A stretch of DNA of 64,000 nucleotides from Anomalospiza imberbis. Lineage: Eukaryota > Chordata > Aves > Passeriformes > Viduidae. Under the pieces are notes generated by a model. That model saw nothing but the letters and a program-made list of their open reading frames with translations. It ran no database searches and was not told the origin of the DNA. Positions 47,127-59,098 of the stretch are shown piece by piece. The first letter of the stretch is position 1, and every line of letters starts with the position of its first letter. Location: positions 8,658,557 to 8,722,556 of the forward strand of contig NC_089700.1 in the NCBI RefSeq assembly GCF_031753505.1, read 5' to 3'. The position numbers and the translations under genes are program-made.

Positions 47127-49974
47127 GTGAGTTTTCCCCAGGAACAGGGGATTTATGGGCACAAACCGCAGCTTGGATGTTTTGCCACGGAATTCATTTT
47201 TGTTTGCACTTTCTGTGATCTCTCTGGTGCTCGAGGAAACAAAATCTGCTGGAATTGTGTTAGGATTTCTTTAGGTGTTGATGTATTTGACATTCTTGAC
47301 ATCCTCAAATGCAGAGGTGTGCATGGATTGGAGAGTGGAAAAGTCCCTGCAGAAATCCTGATTAGGGTGTCCATCCATTCATTCCAGTCCTCCCAGATCT
47401 GCTCTCCGGGTCGTTAGGAACCAGGGAGGGCAGAAAAAGGAAGCAAATTTCAGTTGTGGCTGTGGAGCTACAAACTGCTCATGGCTTTTTTAATCGAGAG
47501 GTGAAAGGAGCATCTCCAGTCATGCTATTTTAGTTTTTTAGTAGGATAATGCTCTTCTTTCAGAATAAAACAATAATATTGGAGGTTTAAAGCTCTGGAG
47601 CTGGTGGGAATGGTGTGCCTTGTTCATCCCACACACAAACTGTGGGACATGATTGCAGTGAAGGGGAAAAACGTGGAACCCCCCCCCCCCCCCCTTCCCA
47701 GTCCCATTTTTCTGGAATAACCATGACATTACCCAGCTCTGAGGCTTTCACTCCACACTTGTCCAGCATCTCTTGGTTTCCTAACTGTAAAGATGACACA
47801 GCCAGCTGCTTGCTCACATGTGGGTAACCTGTGTTAGGATTAATCCGATTCGAGTTGCTGCCATAAAGCTCCTGCTCACTAATCCTGTGCAATGTCTTCA
47901 TGTTCAGAGTGGAGTTTAGCCTACAAGCTGCTCCTTAAATCCTCCCAGGCAGGAGCTCTCAGGAGCTGCTCCCTGCTCTGACACAGCCCTGCCCCAGCTA
48001 TCCCCTGTCCTTGTCACCAGCACAGCTTGGAGCTGGCAGGGCTGGGGGACTGGGCAAGGTGGAGGGATGGAGAGCAGGAGGAAGGGGTTTGTAAACACCC
48101 CAAGAGTTCCTGCTCAGTAGTATTTAAACATTTGTTTAACTTCTTCCCCACTTTGCTGTCCAGGCCCTGCTCAGCCCTGAGCTGCAGCTGGGCTGGGGGA
48201 GGGATGAGGATCCACCAGGGCACACCTGGGGTTTGTAAATGTGCTCACACAACAACTGCAGGAGAAAGGGAGAGGTTGGAGAAGGTTCCAGAGGCCTTGG
48301 AAAAGCAGGAATGCAGAGCTGTCCCTCTGAGTGAGCAAGGGGAAGGAAAGCAGCCCCCCACGTGTGCTCCTTGCATTTGGCTGTGCCCCCACCAGCCCAG
48401 GGGCTTCTCTGTGCTCTACCAGCTGTCTCCTCTGCTTGCCTCCCTTGTAATTGTGATCTTCCTTCTGGATTTTAGGCAGGGTTTTATTTCATGTGTATTT
48501 TATGAGTGGAGAATTTGCTGGTGAAGTGGTAATGACTGTCCCAGCTGTGGGTCCTTGTCTCTCAAGTGGTGGCTTCTAAATGCTGCATCAAAACACCAAA
48601 GCAAGCAAATGGAAATTAAAATTCTGCAAGCTTATCCAGTGAAGTCAACTGACTGTCATGTTGTTTAGTGGCAATAAGGAAGTCAGGATTGTCTGGAGTT
48701 TATTTCTATATAAAGGCAGTTCAGGGGAAGGAACAAAGCAAGAATCAGCCCTGAAGTTCCTCGCTGTGACTTAGGAGAATTTGCCCTCTTGTCTTTGTGG
48801 CCTTTTTTTTTTTTTTTTTTTTTTTTGCAACTTTCAGTAACAAGCAGAGAGAAAACCTTGCTGGCTGCTCAGACACCCTCCTGGGGATGTGCTGAGTAAC
48901 TTCTGCCCATGGTGTGCTGAACCCACGGCACCCCTGCCCCAAACTGGCTGCAGGGATTAAAACTGCTGCTTCTATGAACCAACAGAAATCCCTCAGAGCA
49001 ACCAGGCAAGAAGAGCCTGGAGCAGCCTTGGTTCAAGGAGCAGAAGGCTCTGGGCTCAATCATTGACCAGCCCCTGTGGCCAGAGCAGCTGGCCCAGGTG
49101 GGGAGGGAGGTGGAGCCTGCTCAGGGACCCGTGATTGGAACCCAGTTCAGATTTCTTCCTCTGCAGGTGCTGCTCTGGCTGCTCATAAATCTGAATTGCT
49201 GCTCTCCAGCACTCCAGTCCAACCCTTTCTCACAGGTTGCAGGCTTGGTGGCAGAGTGTCCTTTATTCTTTCCATATCTGCACTCTTTATTTCTTGATTT
49301 AAGTCACAAAACACCAGCAGTGCCACACTGTTCCTGGGAGTGACCCTGCTCAGACACTGCCCTGTGCTCCAGGCTGAGAGGGAAAGGTTGGAATTCAGAT
49401 ACTTTCTTGATTTCATTTCAAAAATATTTTACAGATAGTATCACAATACCAAAAGTCAGGCCAGCAGTTTAATAATAATAAAAAATTCTTTTAATTTTAA
49501 ATGAAATGCATATGCTTAATAAAATCTAATCAGTCTTTTTAAACTGGATACATATGACTATAAATGCCAGTTTTTAATGTAGTTTCTCAGCTGGAAATCA
49601 CTGGGGATCAGTTGAAACCCTGGCTTCCAAGAGTGATGTGCTTGTCAGAGAGAAAATTTGATAAATCACTCAAAATGGCTTTGCTGTGGTTTCTGTGCAC
49701 TTCACATGGAAAACTTTTCATTAGCTTTTTTCAGGATCCAGGGGTAAGGAGGGACCATGAGAATGGAACTGTCTGGGACGTTGTCTAGCTGAATCCCAGA
49801 GTCTTAAGTTATGTGGTGCGACATCAACATTTTTGTAATTATTAAGACACAAGGGTTTTGGATCGAGTTGGAGAAGGGGAAACCGTTCATTTTTCAAAAT
49901 TTCAGACTCTGTCGTGTTCCTGTCCATCCAATGTGTGCTGCAACTCATGAACCTCTTTCCCTTGCACTCCACAG
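47127..49974 (+). other. VMP1: VMP1 intron 8
   Basis: The intron is 2.8 kb, GTGAGT to CACTCCACAG. It contains a run of 16 C at 47679-47694 and a poly-T run at about 48804-48826. No gene is recognised. Confidence 0.8.
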
Positions 49975-50091
49975 ATCCCAAACCCCCTGTTTGACCTGGC
50001 TGGGATAACTTGTGGCCACTTTCTGGTTCCCTTCTGGACCTTCTTCGGTGCAACCTTGATTGGAAAAGCTGTGATTAAAATGCACATCCAG
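49975..50091 (+). CDS. VMP1: VMP1 exon 9, residues 266-304 (VTT domain)
   Basis: It encodes 39 codons: IPNPLFDLAGITCGHFLVPF, then WTFFGATLIGKAVIKMHIQ. PNPLFDLAG is the second signature loop of VTT/DedA proteins and WTFFGATLIGKA is its following helix; both are needed for lipid scrambling in the family. It differs from human at one residue (V for I in KAIIKMH). The acceptor is CTCCACAG. The exon ends CAG and the next bases are GCAAGT, so the intron uses a GC donor in an otherwise perfect context. In-frame continuation at 52617 confirms the boundary. Confidence 0.98.
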
Positions 50092-52616
50092 GCAAGTGCT
50101 GCCCGTGCCTCGGGGCTGGAGGGGGGGAAACCTTTGATTCCTTCCCTGCCTGTTCCACTGTGTTACTTGGGAATGAATCCTGCAGTCTCCTTGCCCGACT
50201 TGAAGTAATGGAAATTAATTTGGTGCAAGGGATTTACAATAAAGGAGCTGCTGGGCTGCTCCAAACTGAGGCAAGTGAGTAATTTATAGCTGCTGACCCG
50301 CTCAGGAAATTGGTGGTTAGCCAAAGTATTTACCTACAGCCCTTACCAGACTGCCAGGGCTCCAGCAGTGAACTCCTTTTCGGTAACAAACACTCATTTG
50401 CACTTTGAAATGCCCTTTTTAGCTCACTGAGAAAACCCCACTGAGCCCTGCCGGGCTGGGCCAGCCCAGTTTGGGTGGATTTGCTGCAGTTTTGGGGCTG
50501 GTTTTGGTGTCCCAGGTCACTTGGGAAGGGGCTGCCTTTGGTGGGCCCTGTTTGTCCTGCTCGCTCAGGGCTGTGCCAGATGTGCTGGGTTTGACAATCC
50601 AAATCCAGCTGTTTGCACAAAATGAGGAGTTCTGCTTGGAAATGCGTCACCCTGGTCCAAGGAGAGATGAAGTTTGGATTCCCTGGAGGATTTGCTGGTG
50701 TGTGCAGGGCTGTAGCATGAGCTGTGTTTGGGATGTTTTCAGCTGAGTTTGGGTTTTTGCAGCGCCTGTGCCTCTGTTGTTTGGAAATCTCTGCTGTGAC
50801 TCCCATCAAAATAGCAGAAGCTTTTAGTAGAAAATATTTTGTGTTACAGCCTCATCAAGCTGCTTTAAAAATCTTTATTTTGCCCTAAACACAAGCTCTT
50901 TTCTTCCCATTATTTTTTAAATGGTTATTTTATTTTGCCCAGTGCTGAAATAGAAAACAATTAATAGATTTGGAAATTCTTCCATTCCTTGGGATAAAAC
51001 AGCTTTTTCTCCACACTTATTTTTGTATAATCTGAATTTTCTTCTGCTTTTAAATCTGTGTGTTGCTAAAATGTGTTCTGGCAGCACAGAAAAGTGAAAT
51101 AATATTAGATCAATATTCCTTTTATTATTTTAATTGCCTTGTTCAGCTACCACAGTGTTTGCTGTGTAATTTATAGTGCTCCACACTCAGATCCCATGTA
51201 AGTGAAAAAACATTTCCCAGTGCCTTGTACAGTTGATAAATCATTTGATTTTGTAATAGGCTCAGCTTTTAGAATTCTCTTTTTCAAGCACACCCTTGTG
51301 CAATAGCCTTGAGTTTTTGGAGTGATCTGGCTGGACTTGGAATTTAGGAAATGTGAGAGTCATGGAAAAGGCTTTTAATGCAATGTTCAGACAGGAAGTG
51401 AGTGACTGGTGCAGTGGCCATCCCAGGACTCCTTTTATATTACCTTACTAAAATGATAGCAATTCCATTTCATTTTTTCATTCTGATTTGCATAAGTGTT
51501 AATGATTTTATGGTTAGTAGGAAATGAAGAGTTATTCTGATTTGTAAAATTATATTAGATAAATCACGGACTTTTTTTCTTATAAGGTTGAAATTGTATT
51601 TGAAGTTTGTCTTTTAATATGTTTAATAGTTTTTAATATGATTAAATATTATATTTGGAATTACAGCCTCATGGGTACAGGTTTGATTTTTATTTAGGGG
51701 TAAAGCTTGCTAGGTTAGATTTTCATATTTAGCATTACTCTGCTAAGTTGTTTTTATGAAGAGTTTTAGGATACATTTTGCATTAGGGTTAGGACTGTGA
51801 TTATTAGGGACTGATGATTGTGTTTTATCACAGTCTCACAGGTGCCCAAAGGCTCTCTTTCTGTTCTTCACTGAGGATTTTTTTGCTGTTTCTGTCTCAA
51901 TCAGGGGCCTAAACCACATTTTTTCCCCTCTGTGATCCTGTTTGTGTGAGGGGCTGTGAATTTCCCTGGCTGTTTTTCCATTCTAACATTGTTGACAGAG
52001 TGAAGTGACCTTGAGCTTCTGGGAATGGGAGTTTGGGGAGGATGAGAATGGGCAGCAAAAAACAATGCAAGAAATGCAAACTGTGAGCAAACAGGGGCAG
52101 AAAGTGAACAGCTTTCTTTTCTCTCCTGCCTCTTTTCTGAGGAGAAGGTTGAAAAATAAAGAGGAGAGGAGGGAAAGCTGGGAAGGAGCTGCTGGAGAAG
52201 GAGCACAAAGTGGGCTCCAGGCTTTGAAAAATAAAGAGGAGAGGAGAGGAGGGAAAGCTGAGCAGGAGCTGCTGGGGAAGGAGCACGAAGTGGGCTCCAG
52301 GCTTTGAAAAATAAAGAGGAGAGGAGGGAAAGTTGGGCAGGAGCTGCTGGAGAAGGAGCACGAAGTGGGCTCCAGGCTTTGAAAAATAAAGAGGAGAGGA
52401 GAGGAGGGAAAGCTGAGCAGGAGCTGCTGGGGAAGGAGCACGAAGTGGGCTCCAGGCTTTGAAAAATAAAGAGGAGAGGAGGGAAAGCTGGGCAGGAGCT
52501 GCTGGGGAAGGAGCACGAAGTGGGCTCCAGGCTTTGAAAAATAAAGAGGAGAGGAGGGAAAGCTGGGCAGGAGCTGCTGGGGAAGGCTTTGTGTGACTGC
52601 TCTTGTCCCTCCACAG
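50092..52616 (+). other. VMP1: VMP1 intron 9 (GC-AG intron)
   Basis: The intron is 2.5 kb, beginning GCAAGT and ending CCTCCACAG. The last ~460 bases are almost wholly a minisatellite reaching to within about 30 bases of exon 10. The rest is AT-rich with no genes recognised. Confidence 0.85.
52151..52590 (+). repeat. Minisatellite, six copies alternating 75 and 80 bp
   Basis: Copies begin with gaaaaataaagaggagagg at 52151, 52226, 52306, 52381, 52461 and 52536. The spacing is 75, 80, 75, 80, 75. The longer copies carry one extra 5-base gagga unit, so the real higher-order period is 155 bp. Copies are near-identical; the last is truncated and runs into the exon 10 acceptor. Each copy contains AATAAA (for example 52155-52160) in the VMP1 sense direction. 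Confidence 0.95.
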
Positions 52617-52678
52617 AAACTCTTTGTTATCATCACCTTCAGCAAACACATCGTGGAGCAGATGGTGGCCCTCATCGG
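52617..52678 (+). CDS. VMP1: VMP1 exon 10, residues 305-325
   Basis: The exon is only 62 bases. It encodes KLFVIITFSKHIVEQMVALI plus two bases (GG) of the following glycine codon. It matches human KIFVIITFSKHIVEQMVAFIG. The acceptor is GTCCCTCCACAG and the donor GTGAGT at 52679. Because 62 is not a multiple of three, skipping it would shift the frame and remove the C-terminus. It sits immediately after a six-copy minisatellite. Confidence 0.98.
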
Positions 52679-55203
52679 GTGAGTAATTCCCAGCTCAGTA
52701 ATTAATACCTGCACCCATCAAGTGGAAAAATACAGCAGGAGGCAGCTGAGCTGTGCTGGGGCGCTGCTTTGTTGCAGGCTCTGCCCCACGCAGGGTTTGG
52801 GTCTCACTTGCAGCTCCTTCCCCCAGTCCTTGGAGGATTTTGCTGCTCCTGAGGCTCAGGGTTGTGGCATCACCCCAAACCAAGGTTCAGCTCCACCACT
52901 CCCAGATCCCTGCATTTATGGGATGTTTGCCCTGGATTTTCTGCAGTGGTGTAGTGGGATCCTGTGGTAAAAAATTAGGACATTTATAGAAAATTATAGG
53001 AAAATATCATAGAATTCTGTGGTTCCATATTAAAAACCTGAGATTTTATGCAGTGTTCCAGGTTGACAATAAACTTGGAAGTACCTTATACATTTACAAC
53101 ATCATAAAATACCACAATGAGAAATTTGGTGTGTGGAGCTTGATCCCCATTCTGTTAAATTTGGTATAAATTGAGTGTCCTGATTTTAAGAAGGTTTGGT
53201 TTGGGGGTTTTTTTGGGGCTTTTTTTGTTTGTTTTTTTTTTTTTTTTTAACTAAAGTGAATCTAGCATAATATAAATCCATAAAATAAATTTTGAGGTGT
53301 TCCTGCTTTTCAAAGGTTTCGTCTCTGGGGTAAATGGATATTTTGCTGCCTAAAGTTTAATAACTATTTTCACATAAAAACCACACTCCTCAAGGAAAGT
53401 TTCAGGGTAGGAATGTCTGGAAATAATTCCTTTTAAAACAAAACTCCAAAGAAAAGGAGTGTCAGAAGAACCTTGCAGGGCATTTGACTGATGAAACAAA
53501 TCCTGGCTTCATTATTCCTGATCTTCTGCTCGAGCATCTGCTCCGTACCAAAACTCAAAATTAATTTGTTGCTGTGAACATTATTTTAAAAAAGGGAGGG
53601 AAAGACAGAAATGTGGTTTCTTTTAAGCATCCTGAGTTTTTCTCAGCATCAATCACTGCAGACAGTTTGATCTGCCCCTAGCTCAGGTACATTCCCAAGG
53701 ATTTACTCTCCTGTGCATGCTTTGAGCCAAACCCAGTAGATTTTTCCTACTTCATCTGTCTTGGAGATAATTTTTGCATTGAATTACTTCGAGTGCATTC
53801 ACAGGAGCTCTGCTGGATTCGGGTTTTATTGGAGGGTTGATGTCAGAGTTAAAAAATGTTCCTGGGAGACAGTGAGATTTTTGGAATGTCCTGGTACCCT
53901 TGACTTTTCTCAAGCTGTCTCCAGCATTACCTCATCAATTTCTGTTAGAGGGGAGCCTCAAACATGTTAAACAATACCTTGCTCTAAAAGCCCTATTATT
54001 GCATTAAAACAGAGCTCTGTTTAACGGTCAGTAACTTCATTTTAATCAAATTCTATCCACCACAATGACTTTTAGACTTTCTTTGTCAGGGCTGCTGCTC
54101 TTAAACAATAGGAAATATCTGAGCACAATACCTGAAAATAATGAACATACTGATATCCAGGATAAATGGAACCTAGACAGAAGATTAAGTTGTGAGATAA
54201 AGTCTGAGAATATCTGATTTTATAAGCCAGGGAGAATTTCTTGACAATTTTGTGATTTTTTTAGTCAAAAAGCAAAACTTTTGACTTGGGTTCTGATTCA
54301 TGTGCAGACCTTGTTCTTTATTGTCTCTGGGTGCTGCTGGGTCCCTCACTGAGCCTGCCATAACCAGGCATTTTATATAATTTAATTTGATTTTACAGTT
54401 TTGTCTAGGTCTCCATTACAAACAGATCATAGAGTACTTTTTCTATTCATTAAATAAAAAAGGAAATGGAAAAGGAAACATGGCAGGAAATTAAGAAAAT
54501 TTTAAATTTTTGTAGAATTTTTTGGAACAAACCTTGTTGGGAATGAGGGAGATAAGTGGGTTTGAGAAGCGGGGTTGGTGTGAGGTAGAAATCCAAGCTG
54601 AGGAGGATTTCCAGAGGTGCTGGAACTCACTGGGGCTGGGAATTCCCAGCAGCTCCTGCTCTGAGCTGGTTTTTGGTGCCTCAGAGCTGGGAGAGGATCC
54701 TGCCCTCCCTGGGCTTTGGTGAGGGAAGATGTTCTGGAGGAATTCTGTGTTCTGTCTTTCCAGCAAGAGTTTATTGCTGATTTCATTCAACTATTTAATT
54801 ACCTTGTGTGTTCTGGGGTTTTTTGGCTGCTCCATCTTCCCATTCCTGTGTTTTACCTCCAGCTGCAGGGCTGTTTGTGAAGTCACACCGTGCAAAGTGC
54901 TCCAGAGCAGGGTGATGTTTGTTTGAAATGTGGATTAAAAATTCCCAGAAAACTACTGAAGTAGTTCTCGAAGCACACAGCATCCACTAAACTGTGGCCA
55001 TCCATTCTGGTGGGAAATGGTCAGAAAGAGAAAAAAAAAATCTACATTTTTTTTAGGGAGAAATCCCACCCTGCCCACACAGATTCCCTCTGGCTGTGGT
55101 TAATGATGAACTCCTGTGCTGGAGTGTCTGGGGCTGTTCCTGCAAGAGGTGCTCAGGTCCAGGGCTGGATCCTACAGCAAAAGCAGCGAATTCCAACCTG
55201 TAA

Positions 55204-55356
55204 ATCAGAATCCCAGCATGGTTTGGCTTGGGAGGGGATCCTAAAGCTCATCCAGTCCCATCCCTCACCTCCCACTGTCCCAGGCTGCTCCGAGCCCCGT
55301 CCAGCCTGGCCTGGGACACTGCCAGGGATGGGGCAGCCACAGCCTCTCTGATGCCT
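55204..55356 (-). mobile_element. CR1 LINE fragment, minus orientation
   Basis: The plus strand reads 'aatcagaatcccagcatggt', 'aaagctcatccagtcccatc', 'ccagcctggcctgggacact' and 'gccagggatggggcagccac'. This is the reverse complement of the CR1 3' region. It is truncated to about 150 bases. Confidence 0.85.
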
Positions 55357-55461
55357 TGTTACTTCTGAAAGACTCATAAAGTGGTTTGGAGTTAAAACAG
55401 AGCCCAGTGAGATTTTGCCCCTTTGATTTTTATGTCCCTTCTTGTGGGTGTTACCTCTGAG

Positions 55462-55706
55462 TATTAAAAATACTTATTTAAAACTATTTTTAAATGCTAT
55501 TTGCACTTCTGAAAGGCACAATTTTCATCTTACAAGGTCTTTAGGAGCGTGGGTTGCTCTTGAGTGACTGAAATCTCTCAACCTGTGCCTTGAGAGGTTG
55601 GGAATTAATAACTCGGGGAATTAATTCCAACTCTGCTAAATCCTCAAGTACAGGTCTCTACCAAATGCTGCCCCTCAATGTTTTTGCACCAGTATCTCAC
55701 AAAAAA
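55462..55706 (+). repeat. Inverted repeat, left arm (~245 bp)
   Basis: This arm is the reverse complement of 58854-59098. I count about six substitutions over 238 aligned bases, roughly 97% identity, with an A-run length difference at the inner end. The outer end is tattaaaaatacttatttaa. Single-copy otherwise in this window. Not recognised as a named transposon. Confidence 0.95.
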
Positions 55707-56981
55707 AGTCTGTGAAATCCAGATTTCACAACAAACTCTGTGAAACCCACCCAAAAATATCAGTGCTCCTGAAGTGTCCTTAACCCAGTGGCTTTGTGGA
55801 GCAGCTTTCCACCCTTCCCAGCTCTGCAGGGCAGTGTGAGTGATTGCTCACTGAAAGAAAAGCAGTTTTTTGGTCACAGGTACTGGAAGCGTTGCCTGGA
55901 CAAACCAGTTTGCTGCTATTTCTTGTGCCATAATTCTTTGCTTACAACTTAATCTCAGTTGATGCTGGTAAAGGGAGCGTGGTGTTCCTTCACCAAAAAA
56001 GCACAAATGAGATCATGGTGACTGAGGTAACTGGAAAGTTTGCTTAAAGATTGTTGGGGTTTTTTTAGTCAAAAATAATTTACAATACAGGTTGAGGTTA
56101 TTTCTTTAGAAGACAAGGCAAGAAGTGATAAAGGGACAACCAGAAATCTTGTCCAGGGGTGGGAAGAGCTGGGCAGTGGCTTCACAACCTCCTGGGAGGA
56201 ATTTTGGAATGTTAAACCAATACCCTTGACATTGATGGTTCAAAACTCAACAACCTCCCTGCCACAGGTACATCAGAAACCTGGGGGATGTGTCCTGAGC
56301 ACAGCAGAGCAGCTCCACACAAAAATGGCTTTAGCGTCCTGAAGGGGACACAGATGTGGCTGAAATTTGAGGAGCTTTGGTGTTGAAAGCCTGCCAGTGG
56401 ATCACAACAGAATTAAGAGTTTATTTGCAAAAGGCTTGAAGGGTTTAACTGAATAAGCAAGGGTTTTTTCCCTTAAATTGAGTTTTAAAAAAAGGATCTT
56501 TAAAAAGCAAGCAGAAGTTTCGTTCCAAAGAGCAGCAGTGAGCAGAGCTGAGGACAGGCAGGTCAGAGATGTTGCAATTCCTAATTTTGAAAGCACTGAT
56601 GGAACATAACAGAATGTCCCAAGGAAGAAAGCCTGGAGCCTCCTGGGCTGCCCTGGCCACTGGAGCATGGCTCAGGTGAGCCACGTCAAACCTGGGCCCC
56701 TTTTCGCTTTGGAACCTCCACCAGGATCTTTCCTTCCCTCATCTCATAAAGCACATGAAGCTGCCAAGGAGCCTTTTAACCCCAAAACCTTCCTGTTAAA
56801 CGTGACCATAAACCAGATTTATTTTCTGCAACTTCAGAGCTCTGGGCACAAGGGACAGCTCAGCCCCAGAGCTGAGCTGAGGCCAGGCGTGGTGCTGGGA
56901 GCTGGGGGCTCTGCTTACTCCTCAGGTTTGGCTGGAAAGGGAGCTGGGTCCAGCTTTGGGGAGCCCCAGACCCCAGGAGTC

Positions 56982-57352
56982 AGGTTTTGGGCAGTCTTAG
57001 CTCCCAGGATTCAGGTTTTGAGCAGCCCCAGCTCCCAAGATTCAGGTTTTGGGCAGCCCCAGGTTTCCCTAAAACTAACCCAGATTTTGGGCAGCCCCAG
57101 CTCCCAGGATTCAGGTTTTGAGCAGCCCCAGGTTTCCCTAAGCCTGAGCCAGGTTTTGGGCAGCCCCAGGTTTCCCTAAGCCTGACCCAGGTTTTGGGCA
57201 GCCCCAGCTCCCAGGATTCAGGTTTTGGGCATCCCCAGGTTTCCCTAAGCCTGAACCAGGTTTTGGGCAGCCCCAGGTTTCCCTAAGCCTGAGCCAGGTT
57301 TTGGGCAGCCCCAGGTTTCCCTAAGCCTGAGCCAGGTTTTGGGCAGCCCCAG
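56982..57352 (+). repeat. Minisatellite, about 11 copies of 31-38 bp
   Basis: Units start with aggttttgggcagccccag and end in one of two tails: 'ctcccaggattc' (31-bp form) or 'gtttccctaagcctgagcc' (38-bp form). The two forms are interspersed, with the 38-bp form homogenised towards the right end. The array lies between the arms of the intron-10 inverted repeat. Confidence 0.92.
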
Positions 57353-58411
57353 CTGCCAGGGCTGAGTCAGGCTCAGGCTGAGCCCCTGTGAGTCACTGCA
57401 GGGTCCTGCTGGTGGTGGAGCCTCGGGGAAGTGGATGGTTTAAATACTGTGAGAATCTTTATCAGCACAGGAAATGACAGCTCATTAAAATACTAACCGT
57501 TGAGCCAGTTTAGATCACTGTCTGGAAAAAAATTAACCATTGAAGGCTCAGAGGGCTGACGAAGAAAGGTGCCCTGTTGAGACAAGGGACACGTTATGCA
57601 AATGAATCAGCTTTGCTAATTGGCCAGTGGCATTAAAATATTTCCACTGGAATCTGTTTTTCAATGATTTTTAAAATACCTGACTTGCAGAGAAGTCGAT
57701 ACCACCGTGCTAGAGTGAAATTTTTGAGGGAGGGGTGGGTAAAATACCGTAAATACTAAAATCCCCAAATTCGGTGCCTGTTCCTAAATGTTTTATTGCT
57801 TTGGAGCTGCAGGATGGATTTTTCTTGTGTTCCCACAGGGGAATGGAGAAATGGGAATCTCATACAATTGGTGGGATTGTTCAATGATGTTGTCCATAAA
57901 TGTTGAGAAGGTGAAAGCCTTTGCCTTCCCCCTCTGGCCTGGCTGTCAGTAATCCAGTTGAAATTAATTATTTGAAAAGAGCTGAAGGTCCGGGCAGGGA
58001 GGAGCCCATCCCAGCACATTCCCTTTCTTTGTGGGTGCCTCTTCCCTCCCTTTTCTGCAGCAGGAGATAATCCCTGGCTTGGGCAGTGCCAGCCCCCAGG
58101 GACTTGCTGCTCCTGTGTCAAAGCCCTTCCCTGTGTTCTTCATTTGGAATTGTGCTGCCATTTCCCAAAGGATGGTTTTCTCCGGCTGTTTCAGCCCAAA
58201 AAGCTGAATCTGGGCAAAACCTGCTGGTGTTTGCCCCAGTGTGTGGAGTCAGAGGGATTTTCCAAGCTGAGGGCTGTGAATATTGGAGGGATTATCCATA
58301 AAGTGGAGCCTGACTCAATATTGCATCACCTGCCCCAGGTGTGTCCAGCCTTGTCTGCACCTTCTGCTCCCCCACGGGGCTCTGCTTTCCCTCCAGGTTA
58401 GAATTTCTGTC

Positions 58412-58438
58412 ATTAAATTAAATTAAATTAAATTAAAT
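58412..58438 (+). repeat. (ATTAA)n microsatellite
   Basis: Five consecutive attaa units followed by 'atatt'. Simple pentanucleotide repeat. Confidence 0.9.
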
Positions 58439-58853
58439 ATTAACTCCCATGCTTGTGCCCTCCCCCCAGTGCTCCCAGTTTCCTGAGCATCCCACTGGGA
58501 TGGATCCCAGTTGCTCACAGGGCTCAGACTCAGGGCTGAGGTTCTCATTTCCATTTTTAATTCCATCAGGATCAGTTTGAGAACAGCTCAGGGTTGTTGA
58601 TCAGCTGCTTCAGCATCACTTGGTGTTCAAGGCCTCTAATAAATGGGAAACTTCCATAAACTTTCAAATTTTCATTCATGAAAAATCCTATGGTTTTGTT
58701 CCAAAAATTTGAGTCTACAGTGGCAGCTTCTTTTTTTTTTTTTTTTTGGGAAACACTTGGGAATTCTAACATTCCTCCCTGGAAAAGTGAACAAATACCC
58801 ACATATTCTTTGATAAAATGGGAATTTTATGTCCTAATTTGTGGTGTGACAGA

Positions 58854-59098
58854 TTTTTTGTGAGATACTGGTGCAATAACACTGAGGAGCAGCATTTGGT
58901 AGAGACCTGTACTTGAGGATTTAGCAGAGTTGGAATTAATTCCCTGAGTTATTAATTCCCAACCTCTCAAGGCACAGGTTGAGAGATTTCAGTCACTCAA
59001 GAGCAACCCATGCTCCTAAAGACCTTGTGAGATGAAAATTGTGCCTTTCAGAAGTGCAAATAGCATTTAAAAATAGTTTTAAATAAGTATTTTTAATA
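58854..59098 (-). repeat. Inverted repeat, right arm (~245 bp)
   Basis: This is the reverse-complement partner of 55462-55706. The outer end is ...agtatttttaata, mirroring the left arm. The pair is 3.15 kb apart and wholly within VMP1 intron 10, so the transcript can fold into a long duplex. Confidence 0.95.

Noticed and set aside
47679..47694. Run of 16 C as a regulatory element
   Set aside because: Simple homopolymer with uncertain length; nothing supports a function.
51901..52714. Three overlapping minus-strand open frames of 237-246 codons with Ser/Pro/Leu-rich repeats
   Set aside because: They are translations of the 75/80-bp minisatellite. 75 is divisible by three and 80 is not, which spreads repeat peptides over all three frames. 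No gene context or splice support.
56982..57352. CRISPR-like spaced repeat array
   Set aside because: Units are contiguous with no unique spacers and the genome is a vertebrate; it is a minisatellite.
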